Source of the DNA: Loripinus fragilis
Taxonomy: Eukaryota; Mollusca; Bivalvia; Lucinida; Lucinidae
Length of the DNA stretch: 64,000 nucleotides
Assembly: GCA_964019695.1 (NCBI GenBank)
Contig: OZ026514.1
Span: 10,292,751 to 10,356,750, forward strand
Reading direction: 5' to 3'
Shown: positions 33,525 through 44,314 of the stretch, in pieces
Numbering within the stretch: position 1 is the first letter of the stretch
How the letters are laid out: each line of letters begins with the position of its first letter
Notes under the pieces: generated by a model
Told to the model about the DNA's origin: nothing
The model's database searches: none
Seen by the model: the letters and a program-made list of their open reading frames with translations, nothing else
Position numbers and translations under genes: made by a program

Positions 33525-34325
33525 AATCAGAAAATACCACAGTCACACATTGCAGACAAACCATGGCACTGTGAGGAAGAGCCACATAACACTTACAGCC
33601 ACAAGACATCAGGAAGACAATTAAAGTAAAGCAATTAGATCTCTCTTCCCCATCAAGATGATTGCAAAGCTAAAAAAGATTCAAGGTTCAAAGCACTGCA
33701 TAACAAAACAAGTAACAAACACAGAACCGCAACGAACACTTGGAGCAAGAATAAACAATGAATCAACAAGAACAGAACCACCGCATTTGAACAGACAGCA
33801 GCCTGGTACCAAATATTCGCGCTATTTTCCGTTGTTGTTATACAACACAAAAAATGTTCAGCCCGCATGGAGGCTTCCTAACTTATGCAATGTATCATCA
33901 CAGAGAAACAATCTGATCAAATTAATACAATATGATGAAACAAAAAGGGTCTGCGACTCACACATAGTCACAGCTAAAGAAATACTCAAGTTAGGCCACG
34001 GCGGGCACAGCCAAAGACAAGCATTACGCACCAACCCACGGATAAAAGCTTTACGTCAGAGCCGTCATGGAGTCTGAGGCCTGATCCATCGTCGTGCAAT
34101 TAAAGAGGATACCATAGCTATAAACCGGGATTGGGTTTACAACCAGATATGCAGACTGTCGCTTACTATTCATGTTATATCCAACTTTTTATAACGTTTG
34201 ATTATCGTTTTGAATTGATCACTTGAATTAGGCTTTCTAACAATTATTTTGAATTAATAAACTAGACAACTATAAAACACCAGCTCCGATATGCCCTGTT
34301 GCAGAAGACTCCAAGAGTCTTTAAA
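33525..34325 (-). mobile_element. RT family 3' part, copy with decayed C-terminus and tail
   Basis: Minus strand: from 34325 the remains of the RT C-terminal region (CNRAYRS at the position of LLQQGIS, then IVRKPN-like and SDQF-like words with stops), then the tail to 33525. The tail matches 42835-43365 over its whole length, including AGTCTGAGGCCTGA, TCAAGTTAGGCCACGG and GGCACTGTGAGGAAGAGCC. No intact frame. Confidence 0.75.
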
Positions 34326-34334
34326 CCAATACAG

Positions 34335-34405
34335 AAGAGCGTGGTAGCTCAGTGGTAGATTGCTTGACTAGAGATCCAAGGGTTGCAGTTCGAGACTTAG
34401 ATCAT
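34335..34405 (+). mobile_element. tRNA-like SINE head, different from the 10835 family
   Basis: GCGTGGTAGCTCAGTGGTAG carries an A box (TAGCTCAGTGG) and GGTTGCAGTTCGAGAC a B box about 35 nt on. The body after it does not match the other SINEs. It sits at the 5' edge of the RT fragment. Confidence 0.55.
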
Positions 34406-34572
34406 TATATGATGGATTTGTAACATTTGTTTTGGGTGCTCAAGATACCGTCTCAACATATGATGTGGGCTCAACAATGTTTATTAAACTAAATTTTTTT
34501 GATAACTGTTGAAGTCAAAGTCAGCATACTTACTTTATATGTAACCTAATGAAAAAATAAATATAGGTAACC

Positions 34573-34597
34573 GCCAAAGGTCATGGTTGACCTTTGG
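34573..34597. repeat. Small inverted repeat
   Basis: CCAAAGGTCA and TGACCTTTGG around TGGT. Confidence 0.75.
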
Positions 34598-34664
34598 GTT
34601 TTTTTAAGCCAAGGTGTTGCAAACATATTTTTCTCAAAATCATAGAGCCAATTAAATAATCTAG

Positions 34665-34945
34665 AAAAATCAATCCTTCAGAAAAGAGAGAACCTACAAT
34701 ATAGGAAAACAGTAGAGTGAGCAGACTCGCTTTTGTTGAGTCTGTTCATGAGAACTAATGGAAAGTGCAAGGATTCTCACGCTCCCAAGCGGTATTCTGC
34801 TTTCTGTCAGAACCCAATATTCCTGAAGGACCAGAATATTAACACCATATCAATGCACAGGGAGAAGCTTTACCAACTCCACACAGAAACAACGACAGCC
34901 GTTGCGCCCTCTAAATAATCTGGAAAACAGATCCTTCAGAAATAG
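34665..34945 (-). repeat. Dispersed repeat, minus-strand copy of 31276-31580
   Basis: GAGAGAACCTACAATAT, GAACTAATGGAAAGTGCAAG, AGCGGTATTCTGCTTTCTG, CAGAACCCAATATTCC and CACACAGAAACAACGACAG are the inverse of the copy 3.1 kb upstream. The pair could fold or recombine. Confidence 0.8.
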
Positions 34946-34949
34946 AGAG

Positions 34950-35689
34950 AACTCAGTAATCACCATAGGCAATCACTTTAGAATCTTAACAAATGACCTA
35001 CAAAACAAATACTAGCAAACAGGGTGGATTTAGTTTTCTTTATCTGATAACCCAGTTAAAAAGTAAAGCTTGTAGCAAACTATAAAATAAAAGTTACTCT
35101 GTTCTAAATGAAATAATGTAACTTATCTTATGTGGTCGACTTCCTGGTTTTGAAAAAAAATGTAAAATTTGGTTATTTATATTAAAGACTCATTAACTAA
35201 TATTTTTCACATATTTTATGTGAAAATATGTTATTTAATGTCATTTTTGTTATATCTAATGTATAAGCACATATACTACCATTTGACCATATACTACTTG
35301 AATTGAGAGAGAACAGTTATAAATTATTTTAAAAGTGCCTCAAAATTACAATTAACATAACAAATTGGTCTTCTTTAAACTCTGACATATTAAGTTACCT
35401 TTTCAATTTTAAAATGAAAATAAGTTAAGTGTTTTACACACATGTAAACTATACACCCTCTAAAAAGCTCGTTACTAAATGGAAGGCTTAAACATATAAC
35501 ATATTTGGTCAATTTTATTGCATGTTAAAAGCATTTTATATAATACAGCTGTTTTTGAAACAGAAATATTTTTGATAACTATAAGTAGGTAACGCATTCA
35601 TATCTGCATTTTACATTAACAATACAGTTGCGTCCCAAATAGAGAACCAGCTTCAGTAAAGAATCACTTGTGTAGTCACTTTCCCATAT
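34950..35689. other. AT-rich stretch, no gene
   Basis: Low-complexity AT-rich sequence without supported features. Confidence 0.5.
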
Positions 35690-36292
35690 TAGCTAGGCGG
35701 CTAAGAGCCAAATTTTGGCCTGATTGTGCTATTCCGGATACAAGCATGAAATTTGGCACAGTTGTAGACTATGACTGACTAAGCAGAATAGGCTATAGAA
35801 CCACATTGAGAAATACCTACTGCGCATGCGCAAAGCGTTTTCTGATTTTAGGCTGTTATCATAGAGCTTTCATACAGTTTGACTTTAAAGAAGGTGTCAT
35901 GTTGGCTGTAGAATAATAAAATATGGTAGAACTGATGTTAATGGCTTGTAGTTTAGTCCTCTTCATTCTTTAATTGCTGCGCATGCGCATAAAATTTGAA
36001 TTTTGTACAAAGATGGTATTCTGTTTCTCTTTTATTGTAAACTGTGCAAAACCCAATGCCCCTATCAAAGGACCAAAGCATGTCTTCAATATACATGATA
36101 AAGGGACCTGCAGAAATGTTTAGATGCGCATGCGTAGTGGGTTTCTTTTAACTGGGCGAACAAAGCCCCATTTATTTACAAGTATAAGCTTTCACAAGAA
36201 AGCGCTGTCTACGCTAAACATACATGTATATAAAATTTTTGTTAGACTAATAAATAGTCAAGTTTTAAGAAAAGAGGATAGTAGTCCTGTGG

Positions 36293-36318
36293 CAGACAGA
36301 CAGACAGACAGACAGACA
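36293..36318. repeat. CAGA microsatellite, about 6.5 units
   Basis: CAGACAGACAGACAGACAGA continuing to 36318. Confidence 0.95.
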
Positions 36319-36479
36319 TGCGAAACAGTTTTTTTGCTCAAGCTCAAAGCCCTTGGAACACTGGACAGACACTCTCATCATCTGAGCTAAAGGGTAGTCC
36401 AAAGTCACCACCACATATTTTCTTTGTGTTGACCAATTTGGATGGTTTTGACTTGGAGACGTCTCTGAAAAAGTTATGT

Positions 36480-36895
36480 TTTTAGCCAAGGCAGTGACGT
36501 AGCTCATCACAGTACTGTATGGTAGAACAAGCAAGCATCTACATGAGCATAGACATGGCTAGATAACATTTGTTTACCAAAAAGGTTTGATCGATGAAAT
36601 GACAGCCCTTACGAAGGTGGCTTTGTATCAGCACAGTTTAAAGGCAGCAAATCAAGGGTCATGAGTTAAGGTCTGTACTAAAACAGAGGAAATGATTACC
36701 AAATACAGCAAACTGTGATGGATAGAACTAGACACTGGAATGTACAGTCCACTGTGGACCACCATATCACAAGCATCACTATCTTCTCTTGACCTTGTGA
36801 GGTATGGCTGTCTTCAAGGTAGCAAAATTAAACAATGCAGCTCTCGAGTGAGCGACCCTTTGTGTCTGTGGTGGCAACTTTGAACACTACATTTC
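36480..36895 (+). pseudogene. Decayed gene with a CXC-like cysteine-rich tail
   Basis: Across frameshifts the plus strand reads LYGRTSKHLHEHRHG, QKGLIDEMTALTKVALYQHS, LKAANQG, then (36718 on) IELDTGMYSPLWTTISQASL and SSLDLVRYGCLQGS, CSSRVSDPLCL. The order PLWTT-x-QAS, then RCGC-KGC, then C-C-G-C is the C-terminal pattern of an unnamed repetitive protein I recall from mollusc and cnidarian genomes, with a tesmin/TSO1-like CXC spacing. Here several cysteines are lost (YGC, CSS). Its function is unknown to me. It is probably cargo or the gene of the TIR element around it. Confidence 0.45.
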
Positions 36896-37712
36896 TGTAA
36901 TTTAATGATTGTTTTTTAAAATTGGTAATGTTTAATAACTGAAAATCCTTTGAGAAGACGGTGTCATATTAGCTTACATACAGATTATGGCACATATTGG
37001 CAACTCTCTTGGTTAAATGTATACGTTTGTATATTAGATCGATGTGATCTTGTCATCTTGGCCCTGGTGCCACATAACCACAAATAAACGCATAACAATG
37101 CATGGACATAAGTCCAAAAGACAGTCAAACATCTTTAGTAAACTTCATAACATGAGTTACAGTCGAAGTTACATTATGGTATAACATTATGGGTAAACCA
37201 TTTATGTCCCCAGCATAACAAGAGAAATTCATTCATGCCAAATGCTGCGCTAGAGAACCACTGTACTCGAACATCATGGCCATTGCGGGTTGGCTGCTGT
37301 CGATGAGGGCACAAAATATACCGTTTAAGCATCCTGGCTGTTAAAAAGGGTAATATTTTTTCAATATTTACTTATGAACATATTCTGTGCTTATTATTTA
37401 TTGTTACTTATATATCCAGCTGTGTATCTGCTCAACAAAGATTTATGTGAGTTAAGCGATAGTCGATACAGCACCTGAGTTATGCCAAAAAGGTGATATT
37501 TTCTCCTGAAAAAAGGATGGAAGGCATTTTTGTTTATGTTCTGGAATATATGCTTACTTTAGTTAGTTTAGATAAAATGCAAAATATTGAAACTTTAATG
37601 CGCAAAAAGTCACAATCTGAGAGCAGGACATTTTGAAAGTTATTCAAGTGAAACTGGTTTTTAAAAGCCCTCCAGTAAAATACTTTTACTGACCGTTTCA
37701 AGGCAAAACTTC

Positions 37713-37915
37713 TTTGGTGGATCATTTGTGTTATTTTTGTATTGTGTTTGTCATGCTTTCGCTTTGCTCATTGCTGCCTTGTGGTCACCTGCTGGGAAAG
37801 ACCTCTTGGCCCTCGTTTGTGGTGTTAAATTGTGTAGTTGTTACTTTCCCATTTGGTATCCTGGGTCAGGTGTGGTACTTGATTGTATCGATTCCTGATC
37901 TTTGCCCCCTCTCTT
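37713..37915 (+). mobile_element. RT-family tail fragment
   Basis: GTGGATCATTTGTGTTATTT, TGCCTTGTGGTCACCTGCTG, GACCTCTTGGCCCTCG and CTGATCTTTGCC match 21985-22180. Nested in the 3.2-kb TIR element. Confidence 0.6.
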
Positions 37916-38909
37916 ACTTTTATACTGTACGCATAGTACTACAAATATCGGCTGCTCTGGTCCAGTAACCGGGTCATAGATTGCATACAAATTGATTATA
38001 TTTAGACCCTCGACTACTAGTACAATGCCCTTGACTACTACAATTTTGCGTACAGCTACAAAATGATTGGTAGCTTCACAAAAATAAACAGAAATATGCA
38101 AAACATTCTATTCATTCACTTTTTTGTATTCTTCATTTTGTGATGCCATTAAATCATAACTTATGACTAAAATAGTGTCTCATTAATCTGTGAACACCTT
38201 TCGTTCACATAAAAAATCCCACTGGCTATCCAGAAACTGGCTGGTAGCTAGTTTTAGAATTTAAAGGCTCCAATTGTCCCAGAATGGACTACAATACCTA
38301 AGTGATAATTGCAACTGAAAACCTCATCATGAAAATTAATAGCTGTAAAGAACTAGCCCATAGAATGGATCACAGTAAACCAATATAATTTAGCGTTTGT
38401 CCTCATCGACTGCAACCGACCCACGATGCCTGCACTGTTCTAGTACAGTGGCTCTCTAGCGTGAATGCATACGCAGCAAAAGTTATTGGATAAATGATTG
38501 TGCAGAAAAACATTTATTTCCCAGTCAAAAGGTATATAATTATTCCATTTATTCAATGGTTTCTGCCGTTTTGACATCATTAAAGGAGATAACGAGAAGT
38601 ATTCGTTAGTTTGCGCATGCGTAATTATGGAAACTATTTTAAAATATATTTGTTTATGTCTTTTAGGACATCTGAAGATTTAGTGGGTCGATTTTTACCA
38701 TGTTAAACGCAAATATTGGTCTGTGTAGTCAAGTGAGACCAAAATTTCTATAACGGAAGTGAATTTTGCCTTGCGCATGCGCAGAGGAAATTTGTCGAAG
38801 TGGTTCTATATCTAAAAATTATCAGCTCACCAACCTTAACAAGTGTGGAAAGTTTCATGCTTGTATCCGGAATAGCACAATCTTGGCTCTTAGCCGCCTA
38901 GCTATATAT

Positions 38910-39836
38910 TTCTACCACTTGATGTAGCAAAGCCAAACTTTTTGTATTGTTAGAAAGTGCAATCATTAGGGATGCAGGACATAATTCGCTTTTTATGAAT
39001 TCCTTTAAAATACCACTAAAGTTGGCTAAAATATTTTGTGATATATTGTTAGTAAACAATTTTAAGCCTGGTTTTGAAAGCACAATGATAATTGTTCAGT
39101 TAAAAGGAAACTAGGTAGTTCCAAAACTTTGTCATGGACATGCCCTATGATATCAGAATTCCATATAAAATGACTTCCAGATGCCAGGAAATTTAACAGA
39201 TGACAGTATAATCCTGGACAATGTACAGCTACCAGTAAAAACTCACTTGTTTTAGGTGTGCCTTCATAGGACCTATACCGAGTTCGTGGTGACAGAGAAT
39301 GAAAGCATGCATCCTAACATAGAGCTTAATCATCAAATAAAAGTTTGCTACTACCTGAAAGCAAATAAAGCAGATTGTATTGAACCTCTTCTGGTGTCAG
39401 AACTTACAAATATTTAGGAACATTGTAGCTTATAGTGTACACTTGTAAAATTTGAATCATTATTTTGTGTTAAAACTGTATACGATTGACCTAAACTACT
39501 TGAATATGTTCTTTAGGGGTGAAACTTCAGATCACTATCTTTTCAATGTGATACTTAAACCATTTTCACCTTGGGACTGGACTATTTTCAGGTGAATCTT
39601 TACTGGGGAATGTGGTTCTTTACTGGAGACACTGTATAAGGGTTATAAGTCGCTATTGTTTTGTACATCAAAAGCTTTTTAATATTAAACTTACATGGGT
39701 TGTAATAGGTATGATGGGTCTATTTCATGTGTATTGTTTCAAATCAGTTGGCATTTACAAAGACAAATATATTTGTGATATTGTCTGTATCCTGATGTCT
39801 CTTCTCCATGGTGCCATACGTTGGCCTATGACCTGT
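38910..39836. other. No feature recognised
   Basis: No supported gene. The 97-codon frame 39612-39905 runs into the foldback element and is not recognisable. Confidence 0.45.
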
Positions 39837-39843
39837 GTTTGTG

Positions 39844-40124
39844 CACAGGAGCTTGAAGTTCGGTCCTTATATCACCTCTATAGCCTCAAAACCAAAAGCT
39901 TATAATCAATGCCATTACGTAGTGATGGCAAGATAGCCTCAAAACCCGACGCTCACAGTGTCATTTTGAGCTTTTTGGTCTGGTCATTTCGTACATTGTG
40001 AGATTTTGGTTTTGAGGCTACATAGGCGATATAAGGACCGAACACATTACTACGTAATGATATTGTGAGCTTTTGGTTTTGAGGCTATAAATGTGATATA
40101 AGGACCGAACTGCAAGCTCCTGTG
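39844..40124. mobile_element. Foldback element, 281 bp, 7-bp target duplication
   Basis: CACAGGAGCTTG at 39844 is perfectly inverted at 40113-40124. GTTTGTG flanks both sides (39837-39843, 40125-40131). Each arm holds CGGTCCTTATATCAC, TATAGCCTCAAAACC and AAAAGCT-ACAATATCATTACG, and the right half contains an extra partial arm (about 39990-40060), so the element is a fold-back with an internal duplication. Related degraded copy: 7366-7515. Confidence 0.8.
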
Positions 40125-40134
40125 GTTTGTGTCA

Positions 40135-41093
40135 ATTCCTGTCATGCTCATTTGTTTTGTTTTTTGCGAACAAGTAATTAGCTGATATTTTAATAAACAC
40201 TCTAGGGACAAGCGCTTTTGAGGAACTCCGATCCGAGTTTATAAATTTTGGCTGTAATTGTGTTATCAACACTCTGAGATTGATTGTTTATTTAACTGGG
40301 TTCAGCATCTGAATTTAGTAATTACTCTGTCATAAGTTATGCATACAGTTAAACATAATATATTTATCATTGCCTTGTTTTCGCTGAATCTATTTTATCT
40401 ATCAAAACCCAGACTAGACTGTACCAAAACTAACTTAATTTTAATCAGTGCCTACTGTATAAAAACAGCAATGTATGCGATAAACAGCCGAAAACATCAA
40501 AAGAGGAAAGTCTATTGACCTTCATGTTCCAATTGTATCTTCGATCTACATAGGATGTTAGTACTAAATATACAGCAAACAACTTAAGCAGACGCTATTT
40601 TCAGATGTGTTTTGCTGGTCCTTCAATGGGTAACAGTGCAGACGCTGATCAAATGTCGCCAGATGTAGTTTACTTGTATCCAAAGTTAATCACTGGCCTC
40701 ACGTTTTACATGCATGGAGATAAGGCAAGCTATTAGTGTAGAACAAACTGTTTATTTTGAAAGCCAAACTGACAGGGTGTTGATATATGTTGAATTTACT
40801 GCAGTGAGTGTTTTAAAGTACAGGGGGCATCTTGTCCCTTGACTGTAAAGGGATCTAACCACAGCAGTTCGTTCTTGTTTCAGCTCAAATATAGTTATGT
40901 AACTCATAAATATGATTAATATTCAGTTAAAATTATGATACTGATATACTAAGTGTGTTTGAAACAATATTAGTTTTGATATTTCAATATTATGTTAGCC
41001 AGTTATAAGACACATTAACCTTTAAGTTTCATGAAATAACGCAATTCGTGTCAGTGTTAATATACAGTAAAACATCTGCTTTAGCAACCTGTC
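40135..41093. other. No feature recognised
   Basis: AT-rich. A CAGTGCAGACGCTGATCAAA fragment at 40637 recalls the hairpin core but has no partner arm. Confidence 0.45.
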
Positions 41094-41097
41094 TTAA

Positions 41098-41450
41098 AGC
41101 TGCATAGTCTGTAACTTTTGATCTTTTAATTTTTGAAATAAAGTTTCTATTTTCAAGAAAACAGTAAAAAATACTCAAATTCAGGTAAACATTTCACCAT
41201 TTTCGTAAATCTCAACAAAATAACACTATCAAAACAACAGCATTTATGTTAAAAAAATAACTGTCTAGAATTATTGGAGGGACGTAAATAATTACCAACA
41301 AGAGAAGAAACAATAATTCACTTTTCCTTGCAGTTTTCAGCTGTACTGACCATATTTATTGTGAAAATATAACGTAATTCTATTTTTACAAATGATTTAA
41401 AAAGAAAGTATTTTTTTCGAAAAATGTTCATAGTTACAGACCTAGTCTCT
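41098..41450. mobile_element. TTAA-flanked MITE, 353 bp, copy 1
   Basis: TTAA lies at 41094-41097 and 41451-41454. The ends AGCTGCATAGTCTGTAACTT and TAGTTACAGACCTAGTCTCT are inverted. TTAA targets are used by piggyBac- and Kolobok-type transposases. No coding capacity. Copy 2 at 53671 is in opposite orientation. Confidence 0.85.
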
Positions 41451-41454
41451 TTAA

Positions 41455-42000
41455 GCAAGTGGTAATTCGGTTCCCGAAAAAGGCAATTGAATTTAAATTT
41501 ACCTGTTTTAAGCAATTATCTGAGTTGAAATTGAAAAAAGAATATCTGCTACAATTAAAGAAAATGCTGTCCCCTAGATACACCCTGATAGGTTTTGTTT
41601 CTGTTATTCAGACAGAACTGGCTTCAAAAAGCAACCCAACATTTGACCTAGACCTTATTTTAGGGTCATCGAAACTATTAGATACAATTATGAATACAGT
41701 ATACGTATACGACATGTCTATGTTATGTGTTTTCTTTCAGTTGTCCCCATGACAAATTAGGCAAAATAAATAGTCTCCAATGGTCATAAATTCATTATTA
41801 TCATCTGCTGCAGAGCACAGCTTGTATAAGGGTTTAACAAGTTATTTAGGGAAACGTATGGTATTATGGTCATTCGGGCCTGACAAAACTGGTGTTAGTT
41901 TCCAAAAAGTATATCCCCGCTTAGTCACATTTAACTTTTGTGTGTTTATTATGTTTGTTTATTTCTAACGTAGCATGAATAAAACAGCATATAATATATT
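41455..42000. other. No gene recognised
   Basis: A 97-codon plus frame (41459-41752) and a 62-codon frame (41780-41968) were read and not recognised. Confidence 0.4.
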
Positions 42001-42004
42001 AATA

Positions 42005-42541
42005 GACTTTTCGCTTACTGTAAAGGCGGTAACTTTAATATTCATATCTGGGCGTTGATCGGCTAGTTCATCTCCTAAATAAGAGAAATGAGGTTCTATT
42101 TATAATTTGGTGAAGAATTAGTAAGTTGCTTGGGCCGCGCAAACGTGCGTGCATTTTATGAAAATCCTAATCGTATACACACTGAACTCACATTTATTAA
42201 CCCTTAAAGCGCATAATCACCAAATGTATGTATTTTGTCGTCCACTAAACTATTTGAAGCCTCATAGATAAACATTGTGAACCCTGATCAGACTGCTCCT
42301 ATAGGAGCAGTCAGATTTTGGTCCACAATGTTTGCCTCCCTGCTTATGTTAAATAGACATTTTCAGATGCAGTTATTTTGCAACGTTTTAAGGACTAAAT
42401 AATGACTGAGGTTGTGGCTCAAGATGATACAGTTACTTTTGAATAAAACCACGCCTCCTTTTCAGCTTTTACCTATGCCTAAGGTTAACTAGTCCTAATT
42501 ACGCATTCATGAGGCACCGCCTTTACAGTAAGCGAAAAGTC
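42005..42541. mobile_element. MITE with perfect 26-bp TIRs, 537 bp
   Basis: GACTTTTCGCTTACTGTAAA then GGCGGT (42005-42030) is exactly inverted at 42516-42541. A central hairpin at 42272-42330 pairs CATTGTG, GACTGCTCCTA and TAGGAGCAGTC, CACAATG, a variant of the shared core (CCTGATCAGACTG). No coding capacity and no clear target duplication. Confidence 0.85.
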
Positions 42542-42834
42542 AAGTAATACATGATATAGCAGCCTCATTGTAAAGAGTTGACATACTTCATCACAAACTA
42601 GCTTACATCTAAACACCTGTACAAACAAAATCACAGCTTGATAAAAAAAAACATCGTGATTATATATACACCTTTTTTTCATAGCTCTGTTATTAAATTC
42701 ATTTCAAAGCGAGCCCAACATCGTTAGGCAAATGGGCCGGTATATAGGTTATTTTGTGGGGGCATTTTATAGACATGCAATCGTTTACCATTGTAACGAT
42801 TTTGATCTTATGAAAAATAGCAAATGAGTATGAT

Positions 42835-43365
42835 CAGGAAATACCACAATCACAAACCGCAGACAACCCCGTGGCACCGCGAGGAAGAGCCGCTCAACCA
42901 TCACGAGACACCAGGAAGACAAATTAAGCAAAGCAATCAGCTCTCTCTTCCCCATCAAGATGATTGCAATACTAGAATGGACATAAAGTAACGGACAACA
43001 AAACATAGAACAATTACAGACTCCCACAATGGGAGTAACTATAAACAAAAAGTCAACAACAACAACAGAACCACCGCCTTAGAACGGACAGCAGCCTAAG
43101 CCACCGGGGGCTTAAATGCATTTTACTGGTACCAAATCTTCGCCCTAGATTCTGCTGTTGTTGAAGTACAAGAAATGTTCAGCTCGCATGGAGGCCATCT
43201 AATTAATGCAATGTATCATCATGGAAAACACTCTAATCAAATTAACACTCCATGATGAAACAAAGAAAAGGGCGCATGACTCACAGATAGTCAGAGCTAA
43301 AGAAAACCTCAAGTTGAGCCACGGTGGGTCCAGCTACAGATAAGCATCAGGCACCAACCCACCAA
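42835..43365 (-). mobile_element. 3' tail of the RT element
   Basis: On the minus strand this follows the RT coding remnant. It contains GTGGCTTAGGCTGCTGTCCG, TTGCAATCATCTTGATGGGG, AAGAGAGAGCTGATTGC and ends in GTGATTGTGGTATTTCCTG. A frame at 42785-43048 ends WLFLAV-type words followed by VIVVFPDHTHLLF, and the same words survive in other tails. Whether this was a real second ORF or a conserved untranslated tail cannot be told from these copies. Confidence 0.7.
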
Positions 43366-44174
43366 TTAAAGCTTTACGCCAGACCCGTCATAGAGTCTGA
43401 GGCCTGACCCACCGTCGTGCAATTAAAGAGGAAACCATAGCTATAAACCATGATTGGGTTTAAAACTAGGCATGCAGACTGTCGCATGATATCCAAATTA
43501 TATCCAACCCTTATATAACGTTTTACTATCTTTTTGAATTGATCACTAAAATTAGGTTTTCCAACAATTCGTTTGAATTAATAGACTAAATCACCATAAA
43601 ATATAGGTTCTGATATGCCTTGTTGCAGAAGAGTTTTTAACCCAATGTTGTACTTAACAATTAACTCTGAGTGTCTGTAGTAGAATTTAGAAAATGCTTT
43701 TCGAATTTTATGGTATCTATAACCTTGTTTTAATAATTTAGCAGTTAAAAATAAGTTTCTGTTGTTGAAGTCATCAACATTAGAGCACACTCTAGCAAAA
43801 CGAATAAGCTGAGAAATATATACACCATAGGAAGGAGAGCGAGGAACATCTCCATCAAGAAATGGGAAATTTACTATTTCAAAATTAAAATCATCCCGTT
43901 TATCATAAATTTTAGAAGAAACTATGCCATTTGTTATTGACAAGTTCAAGTCCAAAAACGGAGCTTCAGTATCCGAAGAATTTGCCTTATTTAATTGAAG
44001 TTCAGTGGGATATATCTGACCTACCATTTGTTCAAAATAAGGATTATCAATATTAAGTAAGTCATCTAAATATCAAAGCTTCAATAATATCAGCTTGATT
44101 GTTGTCTGACAGAGACAACATAAAGTCTCTCTCATAACAAAACAAAAATAAATCTGCATCAAGAGGAGCACAAT
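43366..44174 (-). pseudogene. Reverse transcriptase C-terminal half, Penelope-like
   Basis: Minus strand from 44174: NCAPLDADLFLFCYERDFM, SLSDNNQADIIEA, a small deletion, then the catalytic box YLDDLLNIDNPYFEQMVGQI at about 44050-44010. The long open part (43578-44027) reads on through FLDLNLSITNGIVSSKIYDK, RDDFNFEIVNFPFLDGDVPR, SYGVYISQLIRFARVC and KLLKQGYRYHKIRKAFSKFY to FYGDLVY, then a stop, after which IVGKPN, SDQF, YSYGFLFNCT-type words persist in shifting frames to 43366. YLDD is the metal-binding RT motif. The 5' part is truncated exactly at the CAP block. The Penelope-like assignment is the best fit but not verified. A GIY-YIG domain, usual in many such elements, was not seen. Confidence 0.8.
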
Positions 44175-44224
44175 ACGAAGTCTGATACAGATATAGTCGG
44201 GTACCAGTACTGTCAGCACTGCCA

Positions 44225-44280
44225 TATTGGATATGGACTTCAGTGTGTGATTGTGGTATTTCCTGGTCATTCTCGCTTAT
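44225..44280 (+). mobile_element. Terminal piece of an RT-family tail
   Basis: GTGTGTGATTGTGGTATTTC then CTGGTCATTCTCGCTT is the extreme 3' end of the family in plus orientation, lying head-on against the minus copy that ends at 44174. Confidence 0.7.
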
Positions 44281-44314
44281 TTTTTGGTAAAATTAATAGA
44301 CTTTAAGTCTTTTT

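Larger units (their letters stand above)
35690..38904. mobile_element. 3.2-kb TIR element with NRF-1-like palindromes
   Basis: TAGCTAGGCGGCTAAGAGCC at 35690 is inverted at 38904. Inverted similarity continues with GATTGTGCTATTCCGG, ATACAAGCATGAAA and a TGCGCATGCGCA further in. That palindrome, the consensus NRF-1 site, occurs at 35821-35832, 35978-35989 and 38772-38783, with variants ending GTA at 36124 and 38612. Inside are a CAGA microsatellite, a decayed gene (36480-36895) and an RT-family tail fragment (37713-37915). TAT flanks both ends and may be a 3-bp target duplication, but this is not certain. Confidence 0.7.

Noticed and set aside
10835..34405. tRNA genes at 10845 and 34340
   Set aside because: A and B boxes are present, but the cloverleaf is incomplete and a SINE body or target duplication follows.
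36265..36534. 89-codon minus-strand frame
   Set aside because: It is antisense to the decayed plus-strand gene and includes the CAGA microsatellite (CLSVCLSV).
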